Shown here piece after piece: positions 9,653 to 18,856 of a DNA stretch of 64,000 nt. Source of the stretch: Pseudomonas sp. C2B4 (GTDB lineage: Bacteria > Pseudomonadota > Gammaproteobacteria > Pseudomonadales > Pseudomonadaceae). The stretch spans positions 44,526-108,525 of the forward strand of contig NZ_JABFMU010000016.1 of the NCBI RefSeq assembly GCF_013359695.1, read 5' to 3'. The notes beneath the pieces are model-generated. The model saw only the letters and a list, made by a program, of their open reading frames with translations, had not been told where the DNA came from and made no database searches. The translations under genes and the position numbers were made by a program. The stretch's first letter is position 1. Each line of letters begins with the position of its first letter.

Positions 9653-10125
9653 TTCGCACCTCCGGCGATGGCGCCACCAAAGCCTTGAGTGCCCTTGATG
9701 CCCTTGCCCATGCGCATGAAGGTCCCCACTACATGGGCGATCGGTTGCTCGGGATCGTCCTGATAGGCAAAGCCGCGCGCGAAGATCACGTCGGTGGTCA
9801 CGCGGTAACATTGAGCGAAACCATAGACATCCTTATGCGGCTCGGCGGCATGCATGTAGTCGATACGCAGATCCAGGGTCGGGCAGACTTCAAATTCCGG
9901 CAGCACGCAGAGCGTAGACATGCCGCAGGCGGTGTCCATCAGCGTGGTCAGTGCGCCGCCGTGAATCACACCGGTTTGCGGGTTGCCGATGATTTGAGGA
10001 CTGTAGGGCAGCACCACCGTGAGTCCTTCGTCACTGGCGCTGTGAACTCGCAGCCCCAGCACCTGACAATGTCGCAGCGCCGATAGAAATCGTATCGCGC
10101 GTTCAAAAACGGGATTTTCGGCCAT
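9649..10125 (-). CDS. PaaI-type hot-dog thioesterase
   Basis: A 158-residue hot-dog thioesterase, first gene of a coupled pair. The active-site segment is GVIHGGALTTLMDTACG, in which HGG and the following Asp are the PaaI hallmark. The two proteins share the fold but are clearly different in sequence, so they may form a heteromer or act on different acyl-CoAs; this is inference. It is divergent from the small lipoprotein gene across a 160-bp spacer. Confidence 0.87.
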   Translation of the reverse strand: MAENPVFERAIRFLSALRHCQVLGLRVHSASDEGLTVVLPYSPQIIGNPQTGVIHGGALTTLMDTACGMSTLCVLPEFEVCPTLDLRIDYMHAAEPHKDVYGFAQCYRVTTDVIFARGFAYQDDPEQPIAHVVGTFMRMGKGIKGTQGFGGAIAGGAK

Positions 10126-10285
10126 TTGATAAAAACTCTTATTTAATAGACTGATAGCGCAGTAATGACAATTGGAAAAGTTCCGCGTTAGAACAAACTT
10201 ATATATCTGAACGAGTTAAGGAACTTAACCCTGATGGCGGCGCTCGAAAGGCCAGTAAGATACTTTCCATCAGGAGAAACACCCC

Positions 10286-10531
10286 ATGCGTAAGACTTTA
10301 GCTATTGCCTTGATGTTGACCGCTTCCCTCGGTCTCGCTGCCTGCGATAAAAAATCCGAGGACAAAGCTCAAGACGCTAACCAACATGCTGAGCAAGCCC
10401 AGCAAAAAATGAACGAGGCTCAGGATAAAGTGAACGACGCGGCGAAAGAAAACGCCGAAGCCGCCAAAGCTCAGGCTGAATCGAACGAAGCAGCGGCAAA
10501 AGAAGCCGCTCCGGAAGCACCTAAGAACTAA
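10286..10531 (+). CDS. small Ala/Lys/Glu-rich lipoprotein
   Basis: An 81-residue protein with a lipobox (LGLAAC, Cys20) after a short hydrophobic signal, so it should be lipidated and outer-membrane or inner-membrane anchored. The mature 61 residues are almost free of hydrophobic aromatic residues and have a heptad-like pattern of A, K, E, Q and N, predicting one long helix or coiled coil, as in Lpp/OprI-type lipoproteins. It is not OprI itself. AGGAG precedes the ATG and a strong terminator follows, so it is a single-gene unit. Function not recognised. Confidence 0.75.
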   Translation: MRKTLAIALMLTASLGLAACDKKSEDKAQDANQHAEQAQQKMNEAQDKVNDAAKENAEAAKAQAESNEAAAKEAAPEAPKN

Positions 10532-10547
10532 TCCGGTTTTTAGCGTG

Positions 10548-10584
10548 ACAAAAGAAAACCCGCCAAGTGCGGGTTTTCTTTTGT
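10548..10584. terminator. strong, symmetrical terminator
   Basis: Long hairpin ACAAAAGAAAACCCGC / GCGGGTTTTCTTTTGT. The A and T tracts on both sides let it serve both the lipoprotein gene (+) and the convergent MAPEG gene (-). Confidence 0.9.
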
Positions 10585-10608
10585 CTGCGTTTTTTTGTGC
10601 TCTCAGCG

Positions 10609-11010
10609 TTAGAGCAAAATCGTTCGAAAAGTCGGACTAATCATCAACAGTAGAGAACAGATTAAACCCACTAGCCAAACCAGGCTGCGCTGCCAGGCAA
10701 GATCTTTCCAGTAACACACCAAGTAGATCACTCGCGTGATCACGAAGATGATCGCCAGCCAGTCAATGAGCCATCCGGCCGTCTGCGTGGTATGCGCCAT
10801 CAACACACCCACCGCAAACAATATGAATGCTTCGAAACTATTCTGGTGTGCTGCCACCGCTCGAGCACCCAAACCCGTGAGTTGCGCCTGCTGTTGGCGC
10901 GGCAGGTGATTGTTGTAACCACCCTGCTCTTTCATGGCCGTGGTCACGGGCATACGTGCCACGTAAATCAGCACGGCACTGATAAACACACACCAGAATG
11001 GAATACTCAT
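10609..11010 (-). CDS. MAPEG family membrane protein
   Basis: A 133-residue inner-membrane protein with four hydrophobic segments. The sequence NNHLPRQQQAQLTGLGARAVAAHQNSFEAF is typical of the MAPEG domain (eicosanoid and glutathione metabolism superfamily); in bacteria these are often of unknown function, some with glutathione transferase activity. The ATG at 11010 overlaps the stop of the DUF599 gene (TGATG), so the two membrane proteins are probably made together. Confidence 0.85.
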   Translation of the reverse strand: MSIPFWCVFISAVLIYVARMPVTTAMKEQGGYNNHLPRQQQAQLTGLGARAVAAHQNSFEAFILFAVGVLMAHTTQTAGWLIDWLAIIFVITRVIYLVCYWKDLAWQRSLVWLVGLICSLLLMISPTFRTILL

Positions 11011-11747
11011 CAAGCCGCCTCTTTAATCACCTCGGGCAACGGTGCCTCTGTAGGGGTATAGACCATCACGTCGAGAACGTCTGAGTGAAACTCGCGGCGA
11101 TACAACACGAACACGACGCCGGCACTCATCAACATGAACAACCAGGGACTGACGAACCACGCCAGCATGGTCATCCCGAAATAGTAAGAACGCAGGCCAA
11201 AGTTGAACTGGTTCGCGGCCATGGAAATGACGCGCGCTGCCCGGGCGGCAAAGGCTTTGCGCTCCTGCTCGGACACGTGGCGCTCACCGACCATCGGCGC
11301 CGAACCCACCAGAATGGCGGCGAAGTTGTACTGACGCATGCACCAGCTGAAGGTAAAGAACGCATAGACGAACACCAGCGCCAGGCACAGCAACTTGATT
11401 TCTGACATCCCTTGGGAAGCCTGCTGCACCATCGGAATATCCGCCAGCAACGACACCGCTCTTTCTGACGCCCCGAGCACGGTAAGAATACCGGCCAGGA
11501 TAATCAGCGTGCTGGAAGCAAAGAACGACGCGTTGCGCTCCAGGTTACCGATCACACTGGCGTCGGCGATGCGGTTGTCGCGCAGCAGCATGCGGCGCAT
11601 CCAGTCTTCACGGTAAAGATGCAGAACGCTGGCCAGGCACGCCGTGTCGCGGCCCTTCCACGTCGCGTAACGGGTGTAACCACCCCAGCAGATGACGAAC
11701 CAGAGCGCGGCAAGGATGTGGATCAGGTTGGCTTGGATGAACGACAT
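11010..11747 (-). CDS. DUF599 domain-containing membrane protein
   Basis: A 245-residue integral membrane protein with about four or five membrane segments. The N-terminus (NLIHILAALWFVICWGGYTRYA), the central WMRRMLLRDNRIADASVIGNLERNASFFAS stretch and the C-terminal FGLRSYYFGMTMLAWFVSPW are characteristic of DUF599. No function is known. The ATG at 11747 has AAGGA at the right distance; a start ten codons upstream would lack a ribosome site. It is coupled to the MAPEG gene downstream. Confidence 0.85.
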   Translation of the reverse strand: MSFIQANLIHILAALWFVICWGGYTRYATWKGRDTACLASVLHLYREDWMRRMLLRDNRIADASVIGNLERNASFFASSTLIILAGILTVLGASERAVSLLADIPMVQQASQGMSEIKLLCLALVFVYAFFTFSWCMRQYNFAAILVGSAPMVGERHVSEQERKAFAARAARVISMAANQFNFGLRSYYFGMTMLAWFVSPWLFMLMSAGVVFVLYRREFHSDVLDVMVYTPTEAPLPEVIKEAA

Positions 11748-11783
11748 GCAGGTCCTTGTGATGTAGTAACGGAACACTCAAAC

Positions 11784-11877
11784 CTTGTGGGAGCGAGCCT
11801 GCTCGCGAAAGCGGTAGATCAATCAACATTTGCGTTGAATGAAGCGACATCTTCGCGAGCAGGCTCGCTCCCACAAG
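11784..11877. repeat. REPIN (inverted REP pair)
   Basis: Perfect inverted pair (CTTGTGGGAGCGAGCC... and its complement), outer arms at 11784-11809 and 11851-11877, upstream of the DUF599 gene and downstream of brnQ/braB. Confidence 0.95.
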
Positions 11878-11934
11878 GTGTTGCAGTGGTTCGACGTTAG
11901 CTCAACGGAAAAGACACCGCATCCCTCACAAAAA

Positions 11935-11966
11935 AAATGCCCCGTATCGATTGATACGGGGCATTT
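11935..11966. terminator. terminator of brnQ/braB
   Basis: Hairpin AAATGCCCCGTATC / GATACGGGGCATTT with a GATT loop; T tracts on both sides. On the minus strand it follows the carrier gene by about 55 bp. Confidence 0.88.
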
Positions 11967-12019
11967 CCATTTTTTGTAGAGAGCAGCTCAAAAGCCCGCT
12001 TTTGACGGGCCTGTGAAGC

Positions 12020-13333
12020 TTAAGCCAAGGCTTCGGCGCGCTTGCCCAACAAGCGATCGCACGCCACGGCGACTACCAGGGTCATCACCGAAGGCACCAA
12101 CCACGCCAGACCTTGCTCACTCAGCGGCAAGTGGGCCAGTTGCGCCGGCATCCAGTCTGCCAGACCGGCACCCTTGAGGGCGTCGATCAGGCCGAAAATG
12201 AACGACACCAGCATCACCGGACCGACGATGCGACCCTGTTCATGCCAGAAGTCCTTGCAGAAGCTCAGGGCCACCAGGGCGATGCATGGCGGGTAGATTG
12301 CGGTCAGGACCGGGATCGAAAACGCGATCAGCTTGGTGAGGCCCAGGTTGGACACCAACAGCGAGAACGCCGCGAGGATGATCACCAGGGTCTTGTAGGA
12401 CAGTGGCAATACACGGCTGAAGTATTCAGCGCAGGCACAAGTCAGGCCGACCGCCGTCACCAGGCACGCCAGGGAGATCAGCACCGCAAGGAAACCACTG
12501 CCCAGAGAACCGAAGGTGTGCTGTACATAAGCGTGCAACACCGCCGCGCCGTTAGTTGCGCCAACGGCCACTTCATGGCTGCCCGATCCGAGGCGGAACA
12601 GGCTGATGTACACCAGCGCCAGGCCCACGCCGGCAATCAGACCGGCAATGATCGCGTAACGGGTGATCAACGCCGGGGATTCGACGCCACGGGAGCGTAT
12701 GGCATTGACGATAACGATGCCGAACACCAGAGCGCCGAGGGTATCCATGGTCAGGTAACCATTGATGAACCCCTGGGAAAACGGTGCTGCAACGTATTCA
12801 GGCGTTGCATGGCCAATATCACCCGCCGGCAAGGCGAATGCCGCGATGCCGAGTACGGCCAGGGCAATAATCTTCAGCGGTGCGAGGAAACGCCCTACGG
12901 TATCCAGCAAACGACCCGGATACAGCGAAATGAAGAACACCAGCAGGAAATACACCGAACTGTAGAGGAACAGTGCCAGCGGACTTTCGCCGGTCAGCGG
13001 CGCCAGGCCCACTTCGAAGGACACGGTAGCAGTACGCGGCGTGGCAAACAGCGGACCCACAGCCAGGTAGCACGCAGCGGCCAACAGACCGCCGGCAATC
13101 TTGCCGATAGGGCTGCTCAAGGCATCCATGGCGCCACCCACCTTGGCCAGCGCGACAACGGTGATCACCGGCAGACCCACCGCCGTGACCAGAAAGCCCA
13201 ACGCCGCCATCCAGACATTAGGCCCGGACTGCAAACCGACGATAGGCGGGAAGATGATGTTGCCGGCCCCGACAAACAGGGCAAACGTCATAAAACCAAG
13301 TGCCAGGATGTCCTGACCTTTCAACACTTTCAT
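12020..13333 (-). CDS. braB: branched-chain amino acid carrier (BrnQ/BraB family)
   Basis: A 437-residue, 12-segment inner-membrane symporter of the LIVCS family that takes up leucine, isoleucine and valine with a cation. The N-terminus ([21 protein letters not shown]) is the family signature. Its position next to sucD matches BraB of P. aeruginosa, hence the symbol; the general name is BrnQ. No good Shine-Dalgarno is seen before the ATG at 13333, though the N-terminus is the conserved one. It has its own terminator and is separated from sucD by about 480 bp, so it is probably its own transcript. Confidence 0.92.
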   Translation of the reverse strand: MKVLKGQDILALGFMTFALFVGAGNIIFPPIVGLQSGPNVWMAALGFLVTAVGLPVITVVALAKVGGAMDALSSPIGKIAGGLLAAACYLAVGPLFATPRTATVSFEVGLAPLTGESPLALFLYSSVYFLLVFFISLYPGRLLDTVGRFLAPLKIIALAVLGIAAFALPAGDIGHATPEYVAAPFSQGFINGYLTMDTLGALVFGIVIVNAIRSRGVESPALITRYAIIAGLIAGVGLALVYISLFRLGSGSHEVAVGATNGAAVLHAYVQHTFGSLGSGFLAVLISLACLVTAVGLTCACAEYFSRVLPLSYKTLVIILAAFSLLVSNLGLTKLIAFSIPVLTAIYPPCIALVALSFCKDFWHEQGRIVGPVMLVSFIFGLIDALKGAGLADWMPAQLAHLPLSEQGLAWLVPSVMTLVVAVACDRLLGKRAEALA

Positions 13334-13573
13334 TAAGGAAATACCACACTACTGAATCGGAATTTAGAGAGGGGTTTCCCTTATGGATGAGGGAAATGCA
13401 GCCGGTCCGTATGGGACTGACCCGTTAAGCGCGTAGCTGCCTTGTGGGCGGCGGACGCAAAAATGGCGCGTAGCCTAACGAATTTGGGTGAGAAACGCAC
13501 TGTTAGGGGGCGAACATTCCGATCTACGACATTTTCGTGTCGCGTTTACGTATCTAAATTACACCTCGCACTC

Positions 13574-13721
13574 TGTGGCGAGGGGATTTATCCCCGTTGG
13601 GTCGCGAAGCGGCCCCAGAATCATCATATGCGGTCCATCAGGCACAACAGCACTGCTGGTTTTACGGCTGCTGCACAGCCGAACGGGGCGGTGCGACGAT
13701 TCGCTAAATCCCCTCGCCACA
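13574..13721. repeat. REP pair, second family (GTGGCGAGGGGATTTATCCCC type)
   Basis: A left unit at 13574-13616 (TGTGGCGAGGGGATTTATCC, then a GTCGCGAAGCGGCC hairpin) and an inverted right unit ending at about 13703-13721 (TAAATCCCCTCGCCACA). This is unrelated in sequence to the GGGAGCGAGC REPs elsewhere in the window but has the same paired layout. Similar sequences are common in P. fluorescens group genomes. Confidence 0.75.
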
Positions 13722-13756
13722 AAAAGCCCTGCATATCTATCAAACCCCGAAAACGA

Positions 13757-13784
13757 CAAAGGCCACCCGAAGGTGGCCTTTGTT
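13757..13784 (-). terminator. terminator after sucD
   Basis: Hairpin AAAGGCCACC / GGTGGCCTTT with a CGAA-type loop and T tract, 28 bp after the sucD stop. It closes the long TCA-cycle transcription unit. Confidence 0.88.
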
Positions 13785-13811
13785 TGGTAAAGCGTCAGCT
13801 AAGCGCGAGGC

Positions 13812-14693
13812 TTACTTGACAGCCCAACCAGTCAGCTCGGCCAGGGCCTTGCCGATGTCTGCCAGCGAACGCACGGTTTTAACGCCTGCGTCTTGCAGAG
13901 CAGCGAATTTCTCGTCTGCAGTGCCTTTGCCGCCAGAGATGATTGCGCCAGCATGGCCCATGCGCTTGCCCGGAGGAGCAGTCACACCAGCGATGTAGGA
14001 AACAACCGGCTTGGTCACGTGTGCCTTGATGTAGGCAGCCGCTTCTTCTTCAGCCGAACCGCCGATCTCACCGATCATCACGATCGCTTCGGTCTTCGGG
14101 TCTTCCTGGAACAGCTTCAGGATGTCGATGAAGTTCGAACCCGGGATCGGGTCACCACCGATGCCGACGCAAGTCGACTGACCGAAACCGGCGTCAGTAG
14201 TTTGCTTCACAGCTTCGTAGGTCAGGGTGCCGGAACGGGAAACGATACCGACCTTGCCTGGCAAGTGAATGTGACCTGGCATGATGCCGATCTTGCATTC
14301 GCCTGGAGTGATCACGCCTGGGCAGTTAGGGCCGATCAGGGTAACACCCAGCTCGTCGCACTTAACTTTAGCGTCCAGCATGTCCAGGGTAGGAATGCCT
14401 TCGGTGATGCAGACGATCAGCTTGATGCCGCCGAAAGCAGCTTCCAGGATCGAGTCCTTGCAGAAAGGAGCCGGAACGTAGATCACGCTGGCGGTGGCGC
14501 CAGTGGCAGCTACGGCGTCTTTCACGGTGTTGAACACTGGCAGGCCCAGGTGCTCGGTGCCGCCTTTGCCTGGAGTTACACCACCAACCATCTTGGTGCC
14601 GTACTCGATGGCTTGCTGGGTGTGGAAACTACCTTGCGAACCGGTAATACCCTGGCAGATAACTTTGGTGTCTTTATTGATCAGGACGCTCAT
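13812..14693 (-). CDS. sucD: succinyl-CoA synthetase alpha subunit
   Basis: ADP-forming succinyl-CoA ligase alpha chain, 293 residues. It binds CoA in its N-terminal Rossmann domain and carries the histidine that is phosphorylated during catalysis (in the [17 protein letters not shown] segment near the C-terminus). It forms the alpha2beta2 or alphabeta complex with SucC in the TCA cycle. The sucD ATG shares a base with the sucC stop (TAATG), enforcing equal synthesis. It is the last gene of the sdh-suc cluster. Confidence 0.98.
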   Translation of the reverse strand: MSVLINKDTKVICQGITGSQGSFHTQQAIEYGTKMVGGVTPGKGGTEHLGLPVFNTVKDAVAATGATASVIYVPAPFCKDSILEAAFGGIKLIVCITEGIPTLDMLDAKVKCDELGVTLIGPNCPGVITPGECKIGIMPGHIHLPGKVGIVSRSGTLTYEAVKQTTDAGFGQSTCVGIGGDPIPGSNFIDILKLFQEDPKTEAIVMIGEIGGSAEEEAAAYIKAHVTKPVVSYIAGVTAPPGKRMGHAGAIISGGKGTADEKFAALQDAGVKTVRSLADIGKALAELTGWAVK

Positions 14694-15859
14694 TATTTGC
14701 CCTCCGCAGCTTTGACAACTTGTTGAGCAGCGTCGGTCAGGCTGGTAGCAGCGATGATGTTCAAACCGCTTTCTGCCAGTACTTTAGCGCCCAGCTCAGC
14801 GTTGTTGCCTTCAAGGCGAACAACAACCGGGATTTTCACGCCGACTTCTTTCACTGCACCGATGATGCCTTCGGCAATCATGTCGCAACGAACGATGCCG
14901 CCGAAGATGTTAACCAGTACTGCAGCGACGTTGGTGTCGGACAGAATGATCTTGAATGCTTCGGTAACGCGTTCTTTGGTAGCACCGCCGCCCACGTCAA
15001 GGAAGTTGGCTGGCTTGCCGCCGTGCAGGTTGACGATGTCCATGGTACCCATGGCCAGGCCAGCACCGTTGACCATGCAACCGATGTTGCCTTCCAGCGC
15101 TACGTAGTTCAGTTCGAACTTGGCAGCGTGCGCTTCGCGCGGATCGTCTTGCGACGGATCGTGGAAAGTCTTCAGCTTAGGCTGACGGTACATGGCGTTG
15201 GCGTCGATGTTGATCTTGGCGTCCAGGCAGTGCAGATCGCCGTCAGCCTTGATCACCAGCGGGTTCACTTCCAGCAGGGCCAGATCGTGATCCTGGAACA
15301 GTTTGGCCAGACCTACGAAGATCTTGGCGAACTGGGCAACTTGCTTGCCTTCCAGACCCAGCTGGAATGCCAGCTCGCGACCCTGGAATGGCTGAGCGCC
15401 AACCAGTGGATCGATAGTGGCTTTCAGAATTTTTTCTGGAGTGTCGTGAGCGATTTTCTCGATGTCCACGCCACCTTCGGTGGAAGCCATGAACACGATG
15501 CGACGGCTCGAACGGTCAACGACAGCGCCCAGGTACAGCTCTTTAGCGATATCAGTGCACGATTCAACCAGGATCTTGGTGACTGGCTGACCATTGGCGT
15601 CAGTCTGGTAAGTCACCAGACGCTTGCCCAGCCACTGCTGTGCGAAGGCTTTGGCGTCTTCTTTGTTGCGAACCAGCTTAACGCCGCCCGCTTTACCGCG
15701 ACCACCGGCGTGGACCTGGGCTTTGACAACCCACTCGCTGCCGCCGATTTTGTCGCAAGCTTCTGCTGCTGCTTCCGGGGTGTCTACCGCGTAACCGGTG
15801 GATACTGGCAGGCCGTACTCAGCGAACAGCTGCTTACCCTGATACTCGTGAAGATTCAT
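14693..15859 (-). CDS. sucC: succinyl-CoA synthetase beta subunit
   Basis: ADP-forming succinyl-CoA ligase beta chain, 388 residues as in E. coli. [20 protein letters not shown] is the standard N-terminus; the ATP-grasp domain ([18 protein letters not shown]) and the C-terminal [14 protein letters not shown] power-helix region follow. It works with SucD to convert succinyl-CoA to succinate with ATP formation. It is preceded by a 199-bp spacer with two strong stem-loops, while the overlap with sucD is tight. Confidence 0.98.
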   Translation of the reverse strand: MNLHEYQGKQLFAEYGLPVSTGYAVDTPEAAAEACDKIGGSEWVVKAQVHAGGRGKAGGVKLVRNKEDAKAFAQQWLGKRLVTYQTDANGQPVTKILVESCTDIAKELYLGAVVDRSSRRIVFMASTEGGVDIEKIAHDTPEKILKATIDPLVGAQPFQGRELAFQLGLEGKQVAQFAKIFVGLAKLFQDHDLALLEVNPLVIKADGDLHCLDAKINIDANAMYRQPKLKTFHDPSQDDPREAHAAKFELNYVALEGNIGCMVNGAGLAMGTMDIVNLHGGKPANFLDVGGGATKERVTEAFKIILSDTNVAAVLVNIFGGIVRCDMIAEGIIGAVKEVGVKIPVVVRLEGNNAELGAKVLAESGLNIIAATSLTDAAQQVVKAAEGK

Positions 15860-16058
15860 GCTTATTACCGTCTTCGTTAGGTACTGCGCATTCGGTGCTG
15901 CACTTGTTGAAGTGCCGCACCACCTGTGACTGCTGCTTGCGTAGCCTTTCCGGATACCCGGTGCAGCTACGCAAGACTGCGTCCAGCGGACATTCCGCGG
16001 TGAGTCTTGCGCGCAAGGCTCACGACGGGCCGATACCGCCGTGGTTTCTTATTGTGTC
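15860..16058 (-). other. lpdG-sucC spacer with two stem-loops
   Basis: Nearest sucC there is a stem (15894-15921) whose 11-pair arms GGTGC.GCACTT / AAGTGC.GCACC enclose a GTTG loop. Further up, 10-bp arms CTTGCGTAGC (15936-15945) and GCTACGCAAG (15966-15975) pair across a 20-nt loop. A short palindrome CTTGCGCGCAAG follows nearer lpdG. No T tract follows, so they are not classical terminators; processing or stability elements are possible. Confidence 0.6.
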
Positions 16059-17495
<1,437 letters not shown>

Positions 17496-17532
17496 TCAAA
17501 AAATCCTCTTTAGCGAAAAGCTTCAAGCCACA

Positions 17533-17579
17533 AGCTGCAAGCCAGGCTGCGGGTTTTCCGACAGCCCGAACTTGCAGCT
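17533..17579. repeat. inverted repeat between sucB and lpdG
   Basis: Arms AGCTGCAAG (17533-17541) and CTTGCAGCT (17571-17579) with further AAGCTT/CAAGC similarity around. It resembles another short intergenic repeat common in this group; a role as an mRNA stem is possible. Confidence 0.5.
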
Positions 17580-17593
17580 CATGGCTGCTTCTA

Positions 17594-18814
17594 TCAGATA
17601 TCCAGCAACAGACGAGCCGGGTCTTCCAGCAGGTTCTTGATGGTCACCAGGAAGGTCACAGCTTCTTTGCCATCGATCAGACGGTGATCGTAGGACAGTG
17701 CCAGGTACATCATCGGACGGATAACGACCTGGCCGTTGATTGCCATAGGACGCTGGATGATGTTGTGCATGCCCAGGATGGCTGCTTGTGGCGGGTTGAC
17801 GATCGGGGTCGACATCATCGAACCGAAGGTGCCACCGTTGGTGATGGTGAACGTACCACCGGTCATTTCTTCCATCGACAGTTTGCCGTCACGGGCTTTC
17901 TTGCCGAAAGTCGCGATGCCACCTTCGATTTCAGCCAGGCTCATCAGTTCGGCGTTACGCAGAACCGGTACCACCAGGCCGCGGTCGCTGGAAACAGCAA
18001 CACCGACGTCAGCGTAGCCGTGGTAAACGATGTCCGCACCGTCGATCGACGCGTTGACAGCCGGGAAGCGTTTCAGCGCTTCGGTGGCCGCTTTCACGAA
18101 GAACGACATGAAGCCCAGGCGCACGCCGTTGTGGGACTTCTCGAACAGATCCTTGTACTTCGAACGCAGGGCCATGACTTCGGTCATGTCGACTTCGTTG
18201 AAAGTGGTCAGCATCGCCATGTTCGATTGAGCTTCAACCAGACGCTCGGCAACCTTGGCACGCAGACGGGTCATCGGAACGCGTTTTTCAACGCGGTCAC
18301 CGGCAGCGAATACCGGAGCAGCAGCGGCAGGCGCGGCAGCCTTGGCAGGCGCGGCGGCCGGAGCGGCTTTCTTGGCGGCAACGGCTGCAACCACGTCTTC
18401 CTTGGTCACGCGACCGCCTTTGCCGGTACCGGCAACGGAAGCGATGTTGATGCCGTTTTCTTCAGCCAGCTTGCGAGCAGCCGGGGCAGCAACAGGATCG
18501 TCTTCGCCTTCGGCAGCCGGGGCAGCGGCTTGAGCAGCGGCAGCCGGAGCAGCAGCTGGAGCAGCGGCAGCAGCGCCGCCTTCAACGATCGAGCCCAGCA
18601 CTTCGTCGGACAGAACGGTGTCGCCTTCGTTCTTGACGATCGCGCCCAGCACGCCATCAGCAGTGGCCAGAACTTCCAGTACGACTTTGTCGGTTTCGAT
18701 GTCGACGATCAGTTCGTCACGCTTGACGGCGTCGCCCGGTTGTTTGTGCCAGGTGGCAACGGTGCCATCGGCAACCGATTCCGGGAAAGTGGGGGCTTTG
18801 ATCTCGATAGCCAT
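17594..18814 (-). CDS. sucB: dihydrolipoamide succinyltransferase (E2)
   Basis: E2 core of the 2-oxoglutarate dehydrogenase complex, 406 residues. One lipoyl domain at the N-terminus (lipoylated Lys in [11 protein letters not shown]), an Ala/Pro-rich linker at about 80-105, an E3/E1-binding domain ([31 protein letters not shown]), a second Ala/Pro linker and the catalytic acyltransferase domain ending in [19 protein letters not shown], which has the active-site His. It transfers the succinyl group to CoA. It lies 42 bp downstream of sucA. Confidence 0.98.
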   Translation of the reverse strand: MAIEIKAPTFPESVADGTVATWHKQPGDAVKRDELIVDIETDKVVLEVLATADGVLGAIVKNEGDTVLSDEVLGSIVEGGAAAAAPAAAPAAAAQAAAPAAEGEDDPVAAPAARKLAEENGINIASVAGTGKGGRVTKEDVVAAVAAKKAAPAAAPAKAAAPAAAAPVFAAGDRVEKRVPMTRLRAKVAERLVEAQSNMAMLTTFNEVDMTEVMALRSKYKDLFEKSHNGVRLGFMSFFVKAATEALKRFPAVNASIDGADIVYHGYADVGVAVSSDRGLVVPVLRNAELMSLAEIEGGIATFGKKARDGKLSMEEMTGGTFTITNGGTFGSMMSTPIVNPPQAAILGMHNIIQRPMAINGQVVIRPMMYLALSYDHRLIDGKEAVTFLVTIKNLLEDPARLLLDI

Positions 18815-18856
18815 TATCTGTGGTTCCTTAAATTCGGTTTCAGGTGCGCGAAGGCA

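Larger units (their letters stand above)
13334..13811. other. intergenic region between braB and sucD
   Basis: A 478-bp gene-free stretch. It holds the braB upstream region, a REP pair of a second family (13574-13721) and the sucD terminator. Short frames through it are made of repeat sequence and are not called. Confidence 0.6.

Noticed and set aside
15860..16058. lpdG-sucC stem-loops as Rho-independent terminators
   Set aside because: No T tract follows and sucCD must be transcribed through here or from just downstream.
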